Position numbers and translations under genes: made by a program. A DNA stretch of 52,744 nucleotides from Gammaproteobacteria bacterium. GTDB taxonomy: Bacteria > Pseudomonadota > Gammaproteobacteria > JACCYU01. A model generated the notes under the pieces. The model did no database searches and was not told the DNA's origin. It saw only the letters and a program-made list of their open reading frames with translations. Position 1 is the stretch's first letter. Each line of letters begins with the position of its first letter. Of this stretch, positions 1-8,992 are shown piece after piece. Location of the stretch: contig JACCZW010000070.1 of assembly GCA_013695765.1 (NCBI GenBank), forward strand, positions 1-52,744. Direction: 5' to 3'.

Positions 1-146
1 CCGATGACGGAGGCGACGATCTGTTTGCGCATTTCTCCGCGATTCAGGCCAAAGGCTTCAAAACACTGGCCGAAAACCAGAAAGTGTCTTTTGATGTAAC
101 CACCGGCCCCAAGGGCAAGCAGGCGGCGAACATTCAGCCGATGTAA
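1..146 (+). CDS. Cold-shock protein (CspA family), C-terminal part
   Basis: This open frame enters from the left edge and stops with TAA at 144-146. It encodes the last 48 or so residues of a CspA-type OB-fold nucleic-acid-binding protein. The diagnostic stretch is [17 protein letters not shown], which covers the RNP2-like segment of the family, followed by [20 protein letters not shown] and the usual short C-terminus. Such proteins bind single-stranded RNA and DNA in the cytoplasm and act as RNA chaperones. The N-terminus with the RNP1 motif is outside the window, so the exact paralogue cannot be named. A clear terminator follows 12 bases after the stop. Confidence 0.9.
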   Translation, partial: DDGGDDLFAHFSAIQAKGFKTLAENQKVSFDVTTGPKGKQAANIQPM

Positions 147-158
147 CCTGATCCATTG

Positions 159-185
159 AAAAGCCCGGCCAAGCCGGGCTTTTTG
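159..185 (+). terminator. Rho-independent terminator after the cold-shock gene
   Basis: The stem AAGCCCGGC / GCCGGGCTT closes on a three-base loop and runs into a T tract (TTTTTG). It lies directly behind the cold-shock stop codon and reads correctly for plus-strand transcription. Confidence 0.85.
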
Positions 186-261
186 TTTCCGCGGCACGCA
201 AGTCCGCAATTCGCACTACAACAGCATACGCGCCCATTCGCGCCGGCACTCGTCCGACGCA

Positions 262-855
262 TCAAGCCAGCAGCGCGCGCTCCAGTTCTGCGAAACTCTG
301 CGCCTTGCCATCCGCTTCGAGAGCCACGCCAAGCAGCTTCGCAATCTGCGTAGTGGAAAAAATGCCGCGCAGAATAGCCTTGCCGCGCTCGTCTTCGTCC
401 AGCACGATCGCGTGCTGACGGCCCGCACCGCGCAAGGTCGCTACAATATCGCCGACGGACGCACGCTCGACATCTTTCATGCGCAGCGCGTCGATTTCGT
501 CGCGTGCGGTCATGATTTTTTCCACGCGAATCGCGCTATGCGGAATGCGCTCGGCTGAACTGACGGCGATCGGACGCTCGCCCATGACGTCGGTAGCCGT
601 GATGACGCCCAGCACCGAGTCCGTGTAATCAGTGACTATCAACAGCCGCACCTCGGCGTGAATCATCTTCTGCAAGGCGTCATCGATCGGTGTTTGCGGC
701 GCGACGGTAAACACCTTGACGCGCAGCAGATCGGTCATCACATCCAGTGCGGTGGCATCCATGTTAACGGAAGCCGGCAATCCCTGGCCGTATCGAAATA
801 CAACGGTATCCGTCGCCAGCGTCTGCGTTGACAACGGGTGAAATGACTGTGACAT
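262..855 (-). CDS. CBS-domain pair protein
   Basis: A 197-residue soluble protein with two CBS motifs. The first covers roughly residues 35-95 (VKVFTVAPQTPIDDALQKM ... SVLGVITATDVMG) and the second roughly 115-185 (EKIMTARDEIDALR ... ILRGIFSTTQIAKLLG). CBS pairs bind adenine nucleotides and act as sensors or regulators, usually attached to other domains; here they stand alone. The ATG at 853-855 was chosen because GGAGGT sits six bases upstream. A longer in-frame start at 975 would add 40 residues of low-complexity sequence with no support. It is convergent with the cold-shock gene and has no obvious operon partner, so its client protein is unknown. Confidence 0.85.
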   Translation of the reverse strand: MSQSFHPLSTQTLATDTVVFRYGQGLPASVNMDATALDVMTDLLRVKVFTVAPQTPIDDALQKMIHAEVRLLIVTDYTDSVLGVITATDVMGERPIAVSSAERIPHSAIRVEKIMTARDEIDALRMKDVERASVGDIVATLRGAGRQHAIVLDEDERGKAILRGIFSTTQIAKLLGVALEADGKAQSFAELERALLA

Positions 856-1037
856 AAGACCTCCGTTCGTTGTTCGAAAGGCGGGGCAAGTGACTCCTCG
901 TCTAAGTGTAGCACCTGGCCAGGCTAACGCCACGACGCGGTTTCCATGGCGTGACGCGCGGGAAGGATGTCTCAAACGGACGCCATCCCTGGCATCCGGA
1001 CACGTTAACTCAACCGTGCAGGAACCTGCAGGTTATT

Positions 1038-3056
1038 TCAGAACCGCGCGTTCAAGCCTACCAGCACCGAGCGCCCGGGCAGCGGCGCTGTCTCTTTCAC
1101 GAACGACGTGTGACGGCGCGCCTCCTCATCCAGCAGATTGGAGCCTTGCACGAAAAACTGATAATCCGCGTTGCTCGCCACCCAATAAGTCAGATTCGCG
1201 TCCAGCATGGTGTAGCCTTGCGTTTCCGTTTCCAGCTCCGCCACCTGGTCCTGCTCTTCGATCTGGATCACATCGATGCCGGCGCTCCAGCGCTCCAGCG
1301 TATAGTCCAGCCCCGCCCCGAAGCGCAGCGGCGTGATACGCGGCAGATCGCCGCCGCCGTCCAGTTTGCCGCGTACGTAGTCGGCGAATACGCGCAGGTC
1401 GAGCCCGCTGCCTGATCCTTGCAGCAGGCCGATCACACCTTCCACCTCGCCGCCGTAGAACTCGGCGTCCTGCTGCTCGTATGCGACGGATACCAGTTCA
1501 CCGACCGGGTCGAATTCGCCTTCTTCGCTCACGCGGTCCACCAGGCCATCGCCGTTACCGTCGATCCCCTCCAGAAAGATGAAGTCATCGATCCGATTGG
1601 CGAACGCGTTGACGCCCCAGGTCAGGCGTCCCTGCGTCTTGCGCAGGCCGATATCGACACTGTGCGCGGTTTCCTCCTCCAGGCCGGCATCGCCCTGTTC
1701 GAACGTCAAAGTGGTAAGGTGTGGGCCGGCGGCGTAAAGCTCCTGTGCCGCCGGCGCGCGTTGCGAACGGGTGGCCGAGATGTTGAGCGCGTAGTTGTCA
1801 GAGAAGTTATAGATAGCGCCGGTCGACACACTGTAAAGATCGTGATCGGCGTCGGGATTGCCGCCGGAGGCGTCGGTCTCTTGACGCTCATAGCGGCTCC
1901 CCAGTTCGAAGGTTAATGGGCCGAACTCCCGTTCCTCGACAACGAACAGACCCAGCGCCCGGGTCTCGGTCGGCGCGACAAACGCTTCTTCGCCGATCGC
2001 CGCGAAATCCTGATCGCGATACTGCACGCCCACCGCGCCCGACCACTTCGCCAGTGGATGGTGCAGCAACTCCAGGCGCGCTTCGTATTCTTCGTTTTCG
2101 AATACGGTGCCGGGTTCTCCGGGGCCTTCAAACTCCGTGTGCGTGTAGTCGTTGTAACCCGCGTCGACCTTCAGCCGCTGGAAGCCGGGCAGCGGCGCTT
2201 GCAATTCGCCCTTGGCATCGTAGCGCGTCTGGTCAGCGTCGATAAAAACACCCTCCGCGCCCGGGATGCCGTACTGACTTAGATAACGGCCGACGGCGGC
2301 GCCGACGAAGCCGCGGTCGCCGACGTAGGAGCCGCCACCCGAAAAATTGTCGGTATCCACGGCACTGTTGACCAGCTTATCGTCGGAGGCAACGGTTTCC
2401 GGGTCGTCCGCGGCATCATCGGGGATCTCGTAGTCGTTGGTTTCGCGGCTGGCGGCGTCCAGGTGCAACGCAACGTTGTCGCCGATGCCGCCGGTGACAT
2501 CGAAACGGCCGGTGCGCTCCTCGGAGACGCTGCCGTAGCGCACATCGACCTCGGTCTCCAGCGTTTCGGGGACATAGTCGAGGATGCGGTTGGTGACGAC
2601 GTTAACGACGCCGCCGATCGCGCCGCTGCCGTAGAGCAAGGTCGCCGGCCCGCGCAGGATCTCGACTTGTCGCGCGCCCAGCGGCTCGATGCTGATGGCG
2701 TGATCCGCGCTTATATTCGAGACGTCCATCGAGCCAATGCCGTTTTCCAGCACCCGCACCCGCGGCGCATCCAGACCTCGAATGACCGGCCGGCTTGCGC
2801 CTTGCGCGACCTCGCTGGCGCTGACACCGGGCTCCTCGGCGAGCGTTTCGCCGATGGTCGGAGCTACTTTCCTTCTCAATTCGTCGCCGTACAGCACCGA
2901 CGCCGGGCGCGCGATCTCCAGCTCCGTCTCCTCCAGCGGACTCGCGGTTATAGTTACCGGGTCCAATTCAACGGTTTGCCCCGGCTCCTGCGCCATTAGC
3001 ACCTGTGCACTCGCGCAGCAGGTGAGCGTAAAACCCATACCTATTCTCGTATTCAT
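1038..3056 (-). CDS. TonB-dependent outer-membrane receptor, probable zinc receptor (ZnuD-like)
   Basis: A 672-residue TonB-dependent receptor. After a signal peptide (about residues 1-22) come a TonB-box-like segment (DPVTITASPL), a plug domain (about 40-170, with VRVLENGIG, ADHAISIEPL and QVEILRGPATLLYGSGAIGG) and a long beta barrel ending in aromatic phenylalanine, as outer-membrane barrels do. The ADHA...QVEILRGPATLLYGSG pattern resembles the ZnuD zinc/haem receptor family. The ATG at 3054-3056 has GGAGCC upstream; the reading frame continues far upstream without support. The gene lies downstream of a small Cys/His protein and a probable Zur operator, which favours zinc as substrate. Iron or another metal complex is the alternative. 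Confidence 0.88.
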   Translation of the reverse strand: MNTRIGMGFTLTCCASAQVLMAQEPGQTVELDPVTITASPLEETELEIARPASVLYGDELRRKVAPTIGETLAEEPGVSASEVAQGASRPVIRGLDAPRVRVLENGIGSMDVSNISADHAISIEPLGARQVEILRGPATLLYGSGAIGGVVNVVTNRILDYVPETLETEVDVRYGSVSEERTGRFDVTGGIGDNVALHLDAASRETNDYEIPDDAADDPETVASDDKLVNSAVDTDNFSGGGSYVGDRGFVGAAVGRYLSQYGIPGAEGVFIDADQTRYDAKGELQAPLPGFQRLKVDAGYNDYTHTEFEGPGEPGTVFENEEYEARLELLHHPLAKWSGAVGVQYRDQDFAAIGEEAFVAPTETRALGLFVVEEREFGPLTFELGSRYERQETDASGGNPDADHDLYSVSTGAIYNFSDNYALNISATRSQRAPAAQELYAAGPHLTTLTFEQGDAGLEEETAHSVDIGLRKTQGRLTWGVNAFANRIDDFIFLEGIDGNGDGLVDRVSEEGEFDPVGELVSVAYEQQDAEFYGGEVEGVIGLLQGSGSGLDLRVFADYVRGKLDGGGDLPRITPLRFGAGLDYTLERWSAGIDVIQIEEQDQVAELETETQGYTMLDANLTYWVASNADYQFFVQGSNLLDEEARRHTSFVKETAPLPGRSVLVGLNARF

Positions 3057-3086
3057 TTCTGGCTCCAATGCATCCCCGCGAAGAAT

Positions 3087-3111
3087 GCCTGACGGATGTC
3101 CGGGGTCAGGC
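3087..3111. repeat. Short inverted repeat between the two metal-module genes
   Basis: GCCTGAC and GTCAGGC form a 7-bp stem around an 11-base loop in the leader of the receptor gene. There is no T tract on either side, so it is not a terminator. It could tune expression of the receptor relative to the small upstream gene. Confidence 0.4.
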
Positions 3112-3208
3112 GTTCGGCGGGAACAGACTCTCGATCGGAAAAGTTCGAGGCGGCGGCCGACAGGGCCGCCGCCATCTGATGTGTCGCAATAGGGGCTTGA
3201 CGCCCAGG

Positions 3209-3496
3209 TCAGGCGAGTTCGATCGGTGGAGCGCGTGCGTGGTGAGAGTGGAACCGCGTCGACGCGGTGTGGCAGGTGAAGGTCGAGGATATCAGGCCAG
3301 GGGAAACCGCTGGATAGCTGACGGTAACGGCGGCGGGAAGCGCGTGGCCGGCGCCCGCCGCATGCGCGCAGAGCTGACAATCGCCTGCGTGAGCGACGCC
3401 ATGCGGCGCGGCATCGTGGACAGCAAGCAAACTCTGCGCGACGAACAGCGCGAGCGCGAGCAGGCAGACGTTCAGGATGCGGCGGTTTGAGGCCAT
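3209..3496 (-). CDS. Small Cys/His-rich metal-associated protein (DUF2946-like)
   Basis: A 95-residue protein with an N-terminal hydrophobic segment (ILNVCLLALALFVAQSLLAV), then a metal-ligand-rich stretch HDAAPHGVAHAGDCQLCAHA with a CxxC pair and several histidines, and a C-terminal FHSHHARAPP. Small proteins of this pattern (DUF2946 and relatives) often sit immediately upstream of TonB-dependent metal receptors. Their biochemical role is not established; periplasmic metal binding is an inference from the ligands. The ATG at 3494-3496 was preferred over one 14 codons upstream because it begins directly at the signal-like segment. It is the first gene after the Zur-box candidate and likely forms an operon with the receptor. 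Confidence 0.7.
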   Translation of the reverse strand: MASNRRILNVCLLALALFVAQSLLAVHDAAPHGVAHAGDCQLCAHAAGAGHALPAAVTVSYPAVSPGLISSTFTCHTASTRFHSHHARAPPIELA

Positions 3497-3534
3497 CGAT
3501 TGGCGGTAATCAGGCGTGTCAATAATCAGTCGTA

Positions 3535-3552
3535 ACACCCGAAGTCGGGTGT
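3535..3552. repeat. Hairpin-forming inverted repeat in the metal-operon leader
   Basis: ACACCCGA and TCGGGTGT are perfect 8-base arms separated by AG. The element lies between the Zur-box candidate and the small Cys/His gene. On the minus strand the T tract precedes the stem rather than following it, so it is not a normal terminator of this operon. Confidence 0.4.
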
Positions 3553-3559
3553 AAAAATC

Positions 3560-3582
3560 GACATGTTATATCGTAACGATTC
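3560..3582 (-). promoter_or_regulatory. Candidate Zur operator
   Basis: Aligned to the 23-bp E. coli Zur consensus GAAATGTTATA-N-TATAACATTTC, this site matches 17 of the 22 defined positions. Both outer ends and the core TGTTATA / TAAC are intact. It lies 64 bases upstream of the small Cys/His gene, in the only intergenic gap available for that operon's promoter. TATAAC within it could serve as the -10 element on the minus strand, which would let bound Zur block polymerase. The match was made by eye. Confidence 0.6.
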
Positions 3583-3631
3583 GATGCGATAGCCGAAGCC
3601 AAGCATTTTTAGCGCGGGTGCGCCACCGCGT

Positions 3632-6469
3632 TCAGCCCGTATTGCGCATGCCGGCTGCAATCGCATTGAGGGTGCGCAGCAGCGGATGCAGTAACTCGTC
3701 TTGCGCCTGCTGCTCCGGCGCGAGCTGCCGGTGTCGCTTGAGCAACATGATCTGGATGTGATTGAGCGGATCGAGGTAAGGGCTGCGGCGCTGCAGAGAG
3801 AGTCTGAGCATGGTGTTGTCGGTCAGCAGTTCCTCGACTTGGGCGACCTCGCGAACCTGTATTACGGTGCGCTCGTATTCCGTTCTTATCATGCCGTAGA
3901 TGTCGTCGGCGACTGACCGCTGACGGCACAGATCGGCGTACTCGCGGGCGATGGCCATGTCCGCCTTCGCGAGCGACATCTGTGTGTTGTCGATCAAGGT
4001 GCGAAAAAAGGGCCATTCCTGGTACATGGCCTGCAAACAACCGATACGGGCCGGGTCCTGCGCGCGCAATTTTTCAAGCGCGTAGCCGATGCCGTACCAG
4101 GCGGGCAGGGTGTGGCGCGACTGCGCCCAGCCGAACACCCACGGGATGGCGCGGATGGAGTGCTTGGAACGATCTTTCTGCTGACGATGCGAGGGCCTGG
4201 AACCGATGTTGAGCTGACCGATCTCGACCACCGGCGTCGCTTCGTAGAAATAATCGAGCAGGCCCTCCGTGCGGTCGGTCAGGTCGCGGTACGCTTGCTC
4301 GCCAAGCTTTGCCAGCGCGTCCATCGCCGTTAAATGTTCTTCCAGATGCTCATCGACAGTCACCAGCAAATGGCTACTGGCCTTGAGCAGCCCGGTGGCG
4401 CCCATCGTCAACTCGTAGGTCGCGGTTTCCTGGTTGCTGTATTTGTAGGACAGCACCTCGCCCTGTTCGGTTATCTTGATCTGGCCCTGCACCGTGCTGG
4501 GCGGCTGCGCCATGATCGCGTCGTGCGTCGGTCCGCCGCCGCGTCCGATCGTGCCGCCACGGCCATGAAACAGATAGCACTTCACGCCAAAGCGTTCCGC
4601 GATCGCCACGATATCCTGTTGCGCGCGGTAGAGGCTCCAGACTGACGCGAGAATGCCGCCATCCTTGCACGAGTCCGAGTAGCCCAGCATGACTTCCTGA
4701 CAGTTGCCCGAAGCGCGCAACAGCTCGCTGTAAGCCGCCTGACTGAACAGCCGGGTCAGCACGTCTTCGGCGTGCGCGAGGTCATCGATTGTTTCGAACA
4801 GCGGCGAGATGCGAATGCGGCAGTGCCAGCCGCCGTCGGCATCGCGTCCCGCGAGCCCCGCCAGACTCGCCAGGAACATGACCTCCAGCACGTGCGAGGC
4901 ACTGTGGGTCATGGAGATCACGTAGCTGCCGAAAGCCTGCGGGCTTATCTCCTCGCGCATTTCGGCCATTACGTAAAAGACTTCCAGGACTTCGCGCGTG
5001 GTTTCGGTGAGACTCATCTCGTCGAGCGGAAACGGCGCCGCCGACTTCGCCAGCAGGTCTTCGAGCAGGCGCAGTTTGTAACCTTCGCTAAGCTCCGTGT
5101 AGTTCTGCGTGCGGCCCGAGCGTTCGAGGATTTCGCCCACCGCCGCGCTGTGCGTGCCCGATTCCTGCCGCAGGTCCAGCCGCGCCAGATAAAAACCGAA
5201 TGTCTCGCCCAGCCGGATCAGATCCTTGAGTTTGCCGCCGGCGAGATTGGCGTCGCCGTGCGAGCGCAGCGAATCGCGAATCACGTACAGATCAGCGAGA
5301 AAATCCTGCTCGGCGGCGTAACCCTCGCCCAGCGAGCCGTGCAGGTAACCCGCCAGACGTTCGTCGGCCAGCAGACTGTTGCGCCGCAACCGGTAGGCCA
5401 TAATGGCGAGCTTGCGCCGGTAAGGCTCTTTCGCAAACTGCTCCGGATTATCCCGAAACGCGGTGCGCGCGATCAGGCGGTCACGCTCAAGCGATGCCTT
5501 GAACGGCGCCGAGGTCGTTACCAGCTGATCGGAATGGGTGAGGATATTGCCTAAACCCTGCACCCGCTCCAGGTAGGCCTGCAGCACCGTGCGGCATTGC
5601 AGGCGCATGGCGGCGCGCGTGACATCGGGCGTGACATAAGGATTGCCGTCGCGATCGCCCCCGATCCAGGAACCGAAGCTCAAGAAACTGGGTACGCGCA
5701 CTCTGGCGTTGTCGTCATCGGTATAAATGCGTTTGATGGCGCGTTCCAGATTGCGATAAACCTCCGGCACGGACTGAAAGATCGCGTTACGAAAGTAATA
5801 AAGCCCATTCTGGACCTCGGCTTCCACGCTGGGCTTGTTGAGCCGCACCTCGTCGGTCTTCCACAGTATCTGGATCTGCGCGTGCAGCCGCTCGATGATC
5901 TCATCGCGCTGATATCCGCTCAGCTGGCCGTTATTCAACTCCTCGCCGACCAGAAATATGCGCCGCAGGCCCTCCATCACCGTGCGCCGCTTAGCCTCGG
6001 TTGGATGCGCGGTGAACACCGGCATGAACGCCAATTCATTCAGCAGCGTCTGCAGTTGTTCGGCGGTCACGCCGCGCTCGTGAAACGCGCGCAGGGTATC
6101 GTCGAAAGAACCGCGCCATAACGGCTTACCGGTGGTGACCTGCACGCGGCGCTGGCGGTGCAGGAACGTCTCTTCGGCGACGTTCACCAGACTGAAATAA
6201 GTAGAAAACGCGCGGATTACCTGCTCCAGGGTGCCGATATCCAGTTCCGCGATCGTATCGAGCAGCCGGCCCCGTTTGACCGCATCGTCGGAATCGTGCA
6301 ACTCCAGATAGCCCTTGCGCAGATTCTCCACAGCCGCATAAACAGCATCGCCCGCCTGCGCGCGCAGCACGTTACCCAGCAGGTTGCCGTACAGCTTCAC
6401 CCGCTGGCGCAATTCCTTGTCCGTGGAAGGCCGGGAGCTGTCCTGGGTATTCCGATCCTGGGTATGCAA
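3632..6469 (-). CDS. ppc: Phosphoenolpyruvate carboxylase
   Basis: A 945-residue cytosolic enzyme that carboxylates phosphoenolpyruvate with bicarbonate to form oxaloacetate, refilling the TCA cycle. All family signatures are present: VFTAHPTEAKRR at 151-162 with the catalytic histidine, GGDRDGNPYVT near 270, GYSDSCKDGG at 596-605, and the glycine-rich FHGRGGTIGRGGGPTH at 634-649. The protein ends in GMRNTG, close to the invariant C-terminus of the family. It is somewhat longer than the 883-residue E. coli enzyme. The first usable codon is TTG (6467-6469): an in-frame stop lies eight codons upstream and no ATG occurs before conserved sequence begins. It is divergent from pgi. Confidence 0.97.
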   Translation of the reverse strand: MHTQDRNTQDSSRPSTDKELRQRVKLYGNLLGNVLRAQAGDAVYAAVENLRKGYLELHDSDDAVKRGRLLDTIAELDIGTLEQVIRAFSTYFSLVNVAEETFLHRQRRVQVTTGKPLWRGSFDDTLRAFHERGVTAEQLQTLLNELAFMPVFTAHPTEAKRRTVMEGLRRIFLVGEELNNGQLSGYQRDEIIERLHAQIQILWKTDEVRLNKPSVEAEVQNGLYYFRNAIFQSVPEVYRNLERAIKRIYTDDDNARVRVPSFLSFGSWIGGDRDGNPYVTPDVTRAAMRLQCRTVLQAYLERVQGLGNILTHSDQLVTTSAPFKASLERDRLIARTAFRDNPEQFAKEPYRRKLAIMAYRLRRNSLLADERLAGYLHGSLGEGYAAEQDFLADLYVIRDSLRSHGDANLAGGKLKDLIRLGETFGFYLARLDLRQESGTHSAAVGEILERSGRTQNYTELSEGYKLRLLEDLLAKSAAPFPLDEMSLTETTREVLEVFYVMAEMREEISPQAFGSYVISMTHSASHVLEVMFLASLAGLAGRDADGGWHCRIRISPLFETIDDLAHAEDVLTRLFSQAAYSELLRASGNCQEVMLGYSDSCKDGGILASVWSLYRAQQDIVAIAERFGVKCYLFHGRGGTIGRGGGPTHDAIMAQPPSTVQGQIKITEQGEVLSYKYSNQETATYELTMGATGLLKASSHLLVTVDEHLEEHLTAMDALAKLGEQAYRDLTDRTEGLLDYFYEATPVVEIGQLNIGSRPSHRQQKDRSKHSIRAIPWVFGWAQSRHTLPAWYGIGYALEKLRAQDPARIGCLQAMYQEWPFFRTLIDNTQMSLAKADMAIAREYADLCRQRSVADDIYGMIRTEYERTVIQVREVAQVEELLTDNTMLRLSLQRRSPYLDPLNHIQIMLLKRHRQLAPEQQAQDELLHPLLRTLNAIAAGMRNTG

Positions 6470-6554
6470 AGTTTCTGGAATATGGTCGGTTCAACGAAAG
6501 CGCCATAAAAAACGAACAATCATGACGGGCACGGGCGGCTTAGGCACGCTTATA

Positions 6555-6582
6555 TTGGCAGACGACAAGGCAAAGGTATATG
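6555..6582 (+). promoter_or_regulatory. Candidate sigma-70 promoter for pgi
   Basis: TTGGCA (6555-6560) and TATATG (6577-6582) are separated by 16 bases and lie 47 bases before the pgi ATG, inside the divergent ppc-pgi gap. Confidence 0.4.
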
Positions 6583-6628
6583 GTGTGGCGCCCTACGCGC
6601 TGACTGTCCCGCAAGCGAGAGCACCGAT

Positions 6629-8269
6629 ATGTCCACCCTGACCGAATCCGCAGCCTGGCGCGCTCTGCTGACGCATCACCAGGCAATTGCGTCAACGCAT
6701 ATGCGCGCGCTGTTCGCCCGGGATTCCGCTCGCTTTAATCGGTATTCAGTGCGACTCGGCGACCTGCTGCTGGACTACTCGAAGAACCGCATCACCGACG
6801 AAACCTTAAGCCTGCTCGTGGCACTGGCCGAAGCGCGCGAAGTGCCCCGGTGGCGCGACCGCATGTTCGACGGCCAGAAGATCAACAACACCGAAGGCCG
6901 CGCGGTGCTGCACGTGGCGTTGCGCAACCGCTCGGGACGCGCCATCGCGGTCGACGGCGAAGATGTGATGCCGGCGGTCAACGGCGTGCTGGCGCGCATG
7001 CGCGCGTTTGCCGATAACTTGCGCGACGGCGCGTGGACCGGCTACACCGGCGAGGCGATTACGGACGTGGTCAATATCGGCATCGGCGGCTCGCATCTGG
7101 GGCCGGGGATGGTGTGCGCGGCGCTTGAACCGTACGCTCACTCCCGGCTGCGCATGCATTTCGTCTCCAACGTGGACGGCGCGGAAATCGTGCGCGTGCT
7201 TGCTCAGGTCAGGCCTGGCTCCACGCTGTTTGTTATTGCCTCCAAGACGTTCACCACGCAGGAGACCATGACAAACGCACATACGGCGCGTGACTGGTTC
7301 CTGCAACACGCGCACGATCAGGCGGCCATCGCGCGGCATTTTGTCGCCGTGTCCACCCATCGCGACAAGGTGGCCGAGTTCGGCATCGATCCGCGAAACA
7401 TGTTCGAGTTCTGGGACTGGGTGGGCGGGCGTTATTCGCTGTGGTCCGCGATCGGGCTGCCAATCGCGCTTTTCGTCGGCATGGATCGCTTCGAGGAACT
7501 GCTGGCCGGCGCGCACACGATGGACGAGCATTTTCGCATCGCGCCGTTGTCGCGGAATATGCCAGTGATCTTGGCGATGCTGGGCGTATGGTATACAAAT
7601 TTTTTCGCCGCCCATACGCACGCAGTGTTGCCCTACGACCAGTCGCTACGCCTGCTGCCGGCTTATTTGCAGCAGGCCGACATGGAAAGCAACGGTAAAT
7701 CGGTCGATAAAGACGGCAGGCGCGTCGACTATGCCACGGGCCCGGTCATCTGGGGCGAACCCGGTACCAACGGTCAACACGCGTTCTATCAGCTCATCCA
7801 CCAGGGTACGCGTCTGATCCCCGCCGATTTTATCGCGCCCACGCAAAGCCAGCGGCCGCGAGGCCGGCATCATCCGATATTGCTGTCGAACTTTTTCGCG
7901 CAGACCGAAGCCCTGATGCAGGGCAGAACAGAGGCTGAGGCGCAAGCCGCGCTGGATAAACAGGATTTAAGCGATGCGGACAGCCGTGCGCGCGTTGCGC
8001 ATACGGCGTTCGAGGGCAACCGTCCCACCAATTCCATCCTGTTGCGCAAATTGACGCCGGCAACCCTGGGATCGCTGATCGCGCTTTACGAGCACAAAAT
8101 ATTCGTCCAGGGCATCATCTGGAACATCAACTCATTCGACCAGTGGGGCGTCGAACTGGGCAAACAACTCGCCGGCACAATACTGCCGGAACTGGAGTCC
8201 GCCGAGCCTGCGGCCGCCCACGATGCGTCCACCAATGGGCTGATGAATTATTACAAGTCTTTGGCATAG
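6629..8269 (+). CDS. pgi: Glucose-6-phosphate isomerase
   Basis: A 546-residue cytosolic enzyme interconverting glucose 6-phosphate and fructose 6-phosphate. Seen in the sequence are [13 protein letters not shown] (phosphate-binding SIS fold), the first family signature [18 protein letters not shown], the conserved [19 protein letters not shown], and the C-terminal signature [14 protein letters not shown]. Length and order match the E. coli type of about 549 residues. The ATG start follows GCGAGAGC at suitable spacing. It stands as a single gene opposite ppc, so the two central-carbon genes share a divergent control region. Confidence 0.97.
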   Translation: MSTLTESAAWRALLTHHQAIASTHMRALFARDSARFNRYSVRLGDLLLDYSKNRITDETLSLLVALAEAREVPRWRDRMFDGQKINNTEGRAVLHVALRNRSGRAIAVDGEDVMPAVNGVLARMRAFADNLRDGAWTGYTGEAITDVVNIGIGGSHLGPGMVCAALEPYAHSRLRMHFVSNVDGAEIVRVLAQVRPGSTLFVIASKTFTTQETMTNAHTARDWFLQHAHDQAAIARHFVAVSTHRDKVAEFGIDPRNMFEFWDWVGGRYSLWSAIGLPIALFVGMDRFEELLAGAHTMDEHFRIAPLSRNMPVILAMLGVWYTNFFAAHTHAVLPYDQSLRLLPAYLQQADMESNGKSVDKDGRRVDYATGPVIWGEPGTNGQHAFYQLIHQGTRLIPADFIAPTQSQRPRGRHHPILLSNFFAQTEALMQGRTEAEAQAALDKQDLSDADSRARVAHTAFEGNRPTNSILLRKLTPATLGSLIALYEHKIFVQGIIWNINSFDQWGVELGKQLAGTILPELESAEPAAAHDASTNGLMNYYKSLA

Positions 8270-8387
8270 CAGGGCGCGATCCTGGCCGGTGGCATGATGT
8301 CGCTGCCCGCGCGAAGCACTGATTTTTTGGCGGCACCGGCCCGTTGCGTTAAGCTAATCGTCAGGTAGCAGCAAGCGGAGCACGAAT

Positions 8388-8957
8388 ATGTCGAGTACAG
8401 CGGAAGAACTGATCGTCCGGCATCGCCTCACGGTGGCCGATTTTCACCGCATGGGCGAGGCGGGCATCCTGCACGAAGATTCCCGCGTAGAGCTGATCGA
8501 AGGGGAGATCATCGATATGGCACCGATCGGTAGCCTGCACGCCGGAACCGTACGTCAATTGAGTAGACTCCTGGAACGTGCGGTGGGCGACCTCGCGCTC
8601 GTTTCGGCTCAGAATCCGTTTATTCTCGACGACCATTCCGAACCCGAGCCTGACATCGCCTTGTTGCGTCCACGCGCCGATTTCTACAAATCCGCGCATC
8701 CGCGACCAAAAGATGTGCTCCTGGCTATAGAGGTTGCGGAATCGTCGTTGCGTTACGACCAGAAGGTCAAAGCGCCGCTTTACGCGCGTCACGGAATACC
8801 GGAGCTATGGGTGGTCGATGTCGAGAATAGTCGATTGATCATCTATCGCCGACCGGAGAACGGCATATATCAGGATGTCGTGACGCCAAGCGCAATAACC
8901 TCGGTCGCACCGGCACTGTTGCCAGTCGCGATCTTGAACCTTTCCGGTCTTTTCTAA
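8388..8957 (+). CDS. Uma2-family (DUF820) restriction-endonuclease-like protein
   Basis: A 189-residue member of the Uma2/DUF820 family, a PD-(D/E)xK-fold group of unknown biological role that is most abundant in cyanobacteria but widely scattered. The core is visible: ELIEGEIIDMAPIG near residue 35, EPEPDIALLRP near 88 (putative metal-binding acid), LAIEVAESSLRYDQKVKAPL near 115 (E-x-K-like active-site segment) and GIPELWVVDVE near 140. The ATG is preceded by GCGGAGCAC. It is monocistronic between pgi and the convergent queG. A second, diverged family member lies at 51238-51810. Confidence 0.85.
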   Translation: MSSTAEELIVRHRLTVADFHRMGEAGILHEDSRVELIEGEIIDMAPIGSLHAGTVRQLSRLLERAVGDLALVSAQNPFILDDHSEPEPDIALLRPRADFYKSAHPRPKDVLLAIEVAESSLRYDQKVKAPLYARHGIPELWVVDVENSRLIIYRRPENGIYQDVVTPSAITSVAPALLPVAILNLSGLF

Positions 8958-8992
8958 ACCTTCAGACCGCTGTGAAAGCAGTGAACTAACCG

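Noticed and set aside
1023-1034. Palindrome AACCTGCAGGTT at the end of the TonB receptor gene
   Set aside because: There is no loop or T tract and it overlaps the frame next to the stop codon; likely chance.
3603-3625. Hairpin after ppc (CGCGG ... CCGCG)
   Set aside because: The stem is short and no T run follows on the minus strand, so a terminator cannot be claimed.
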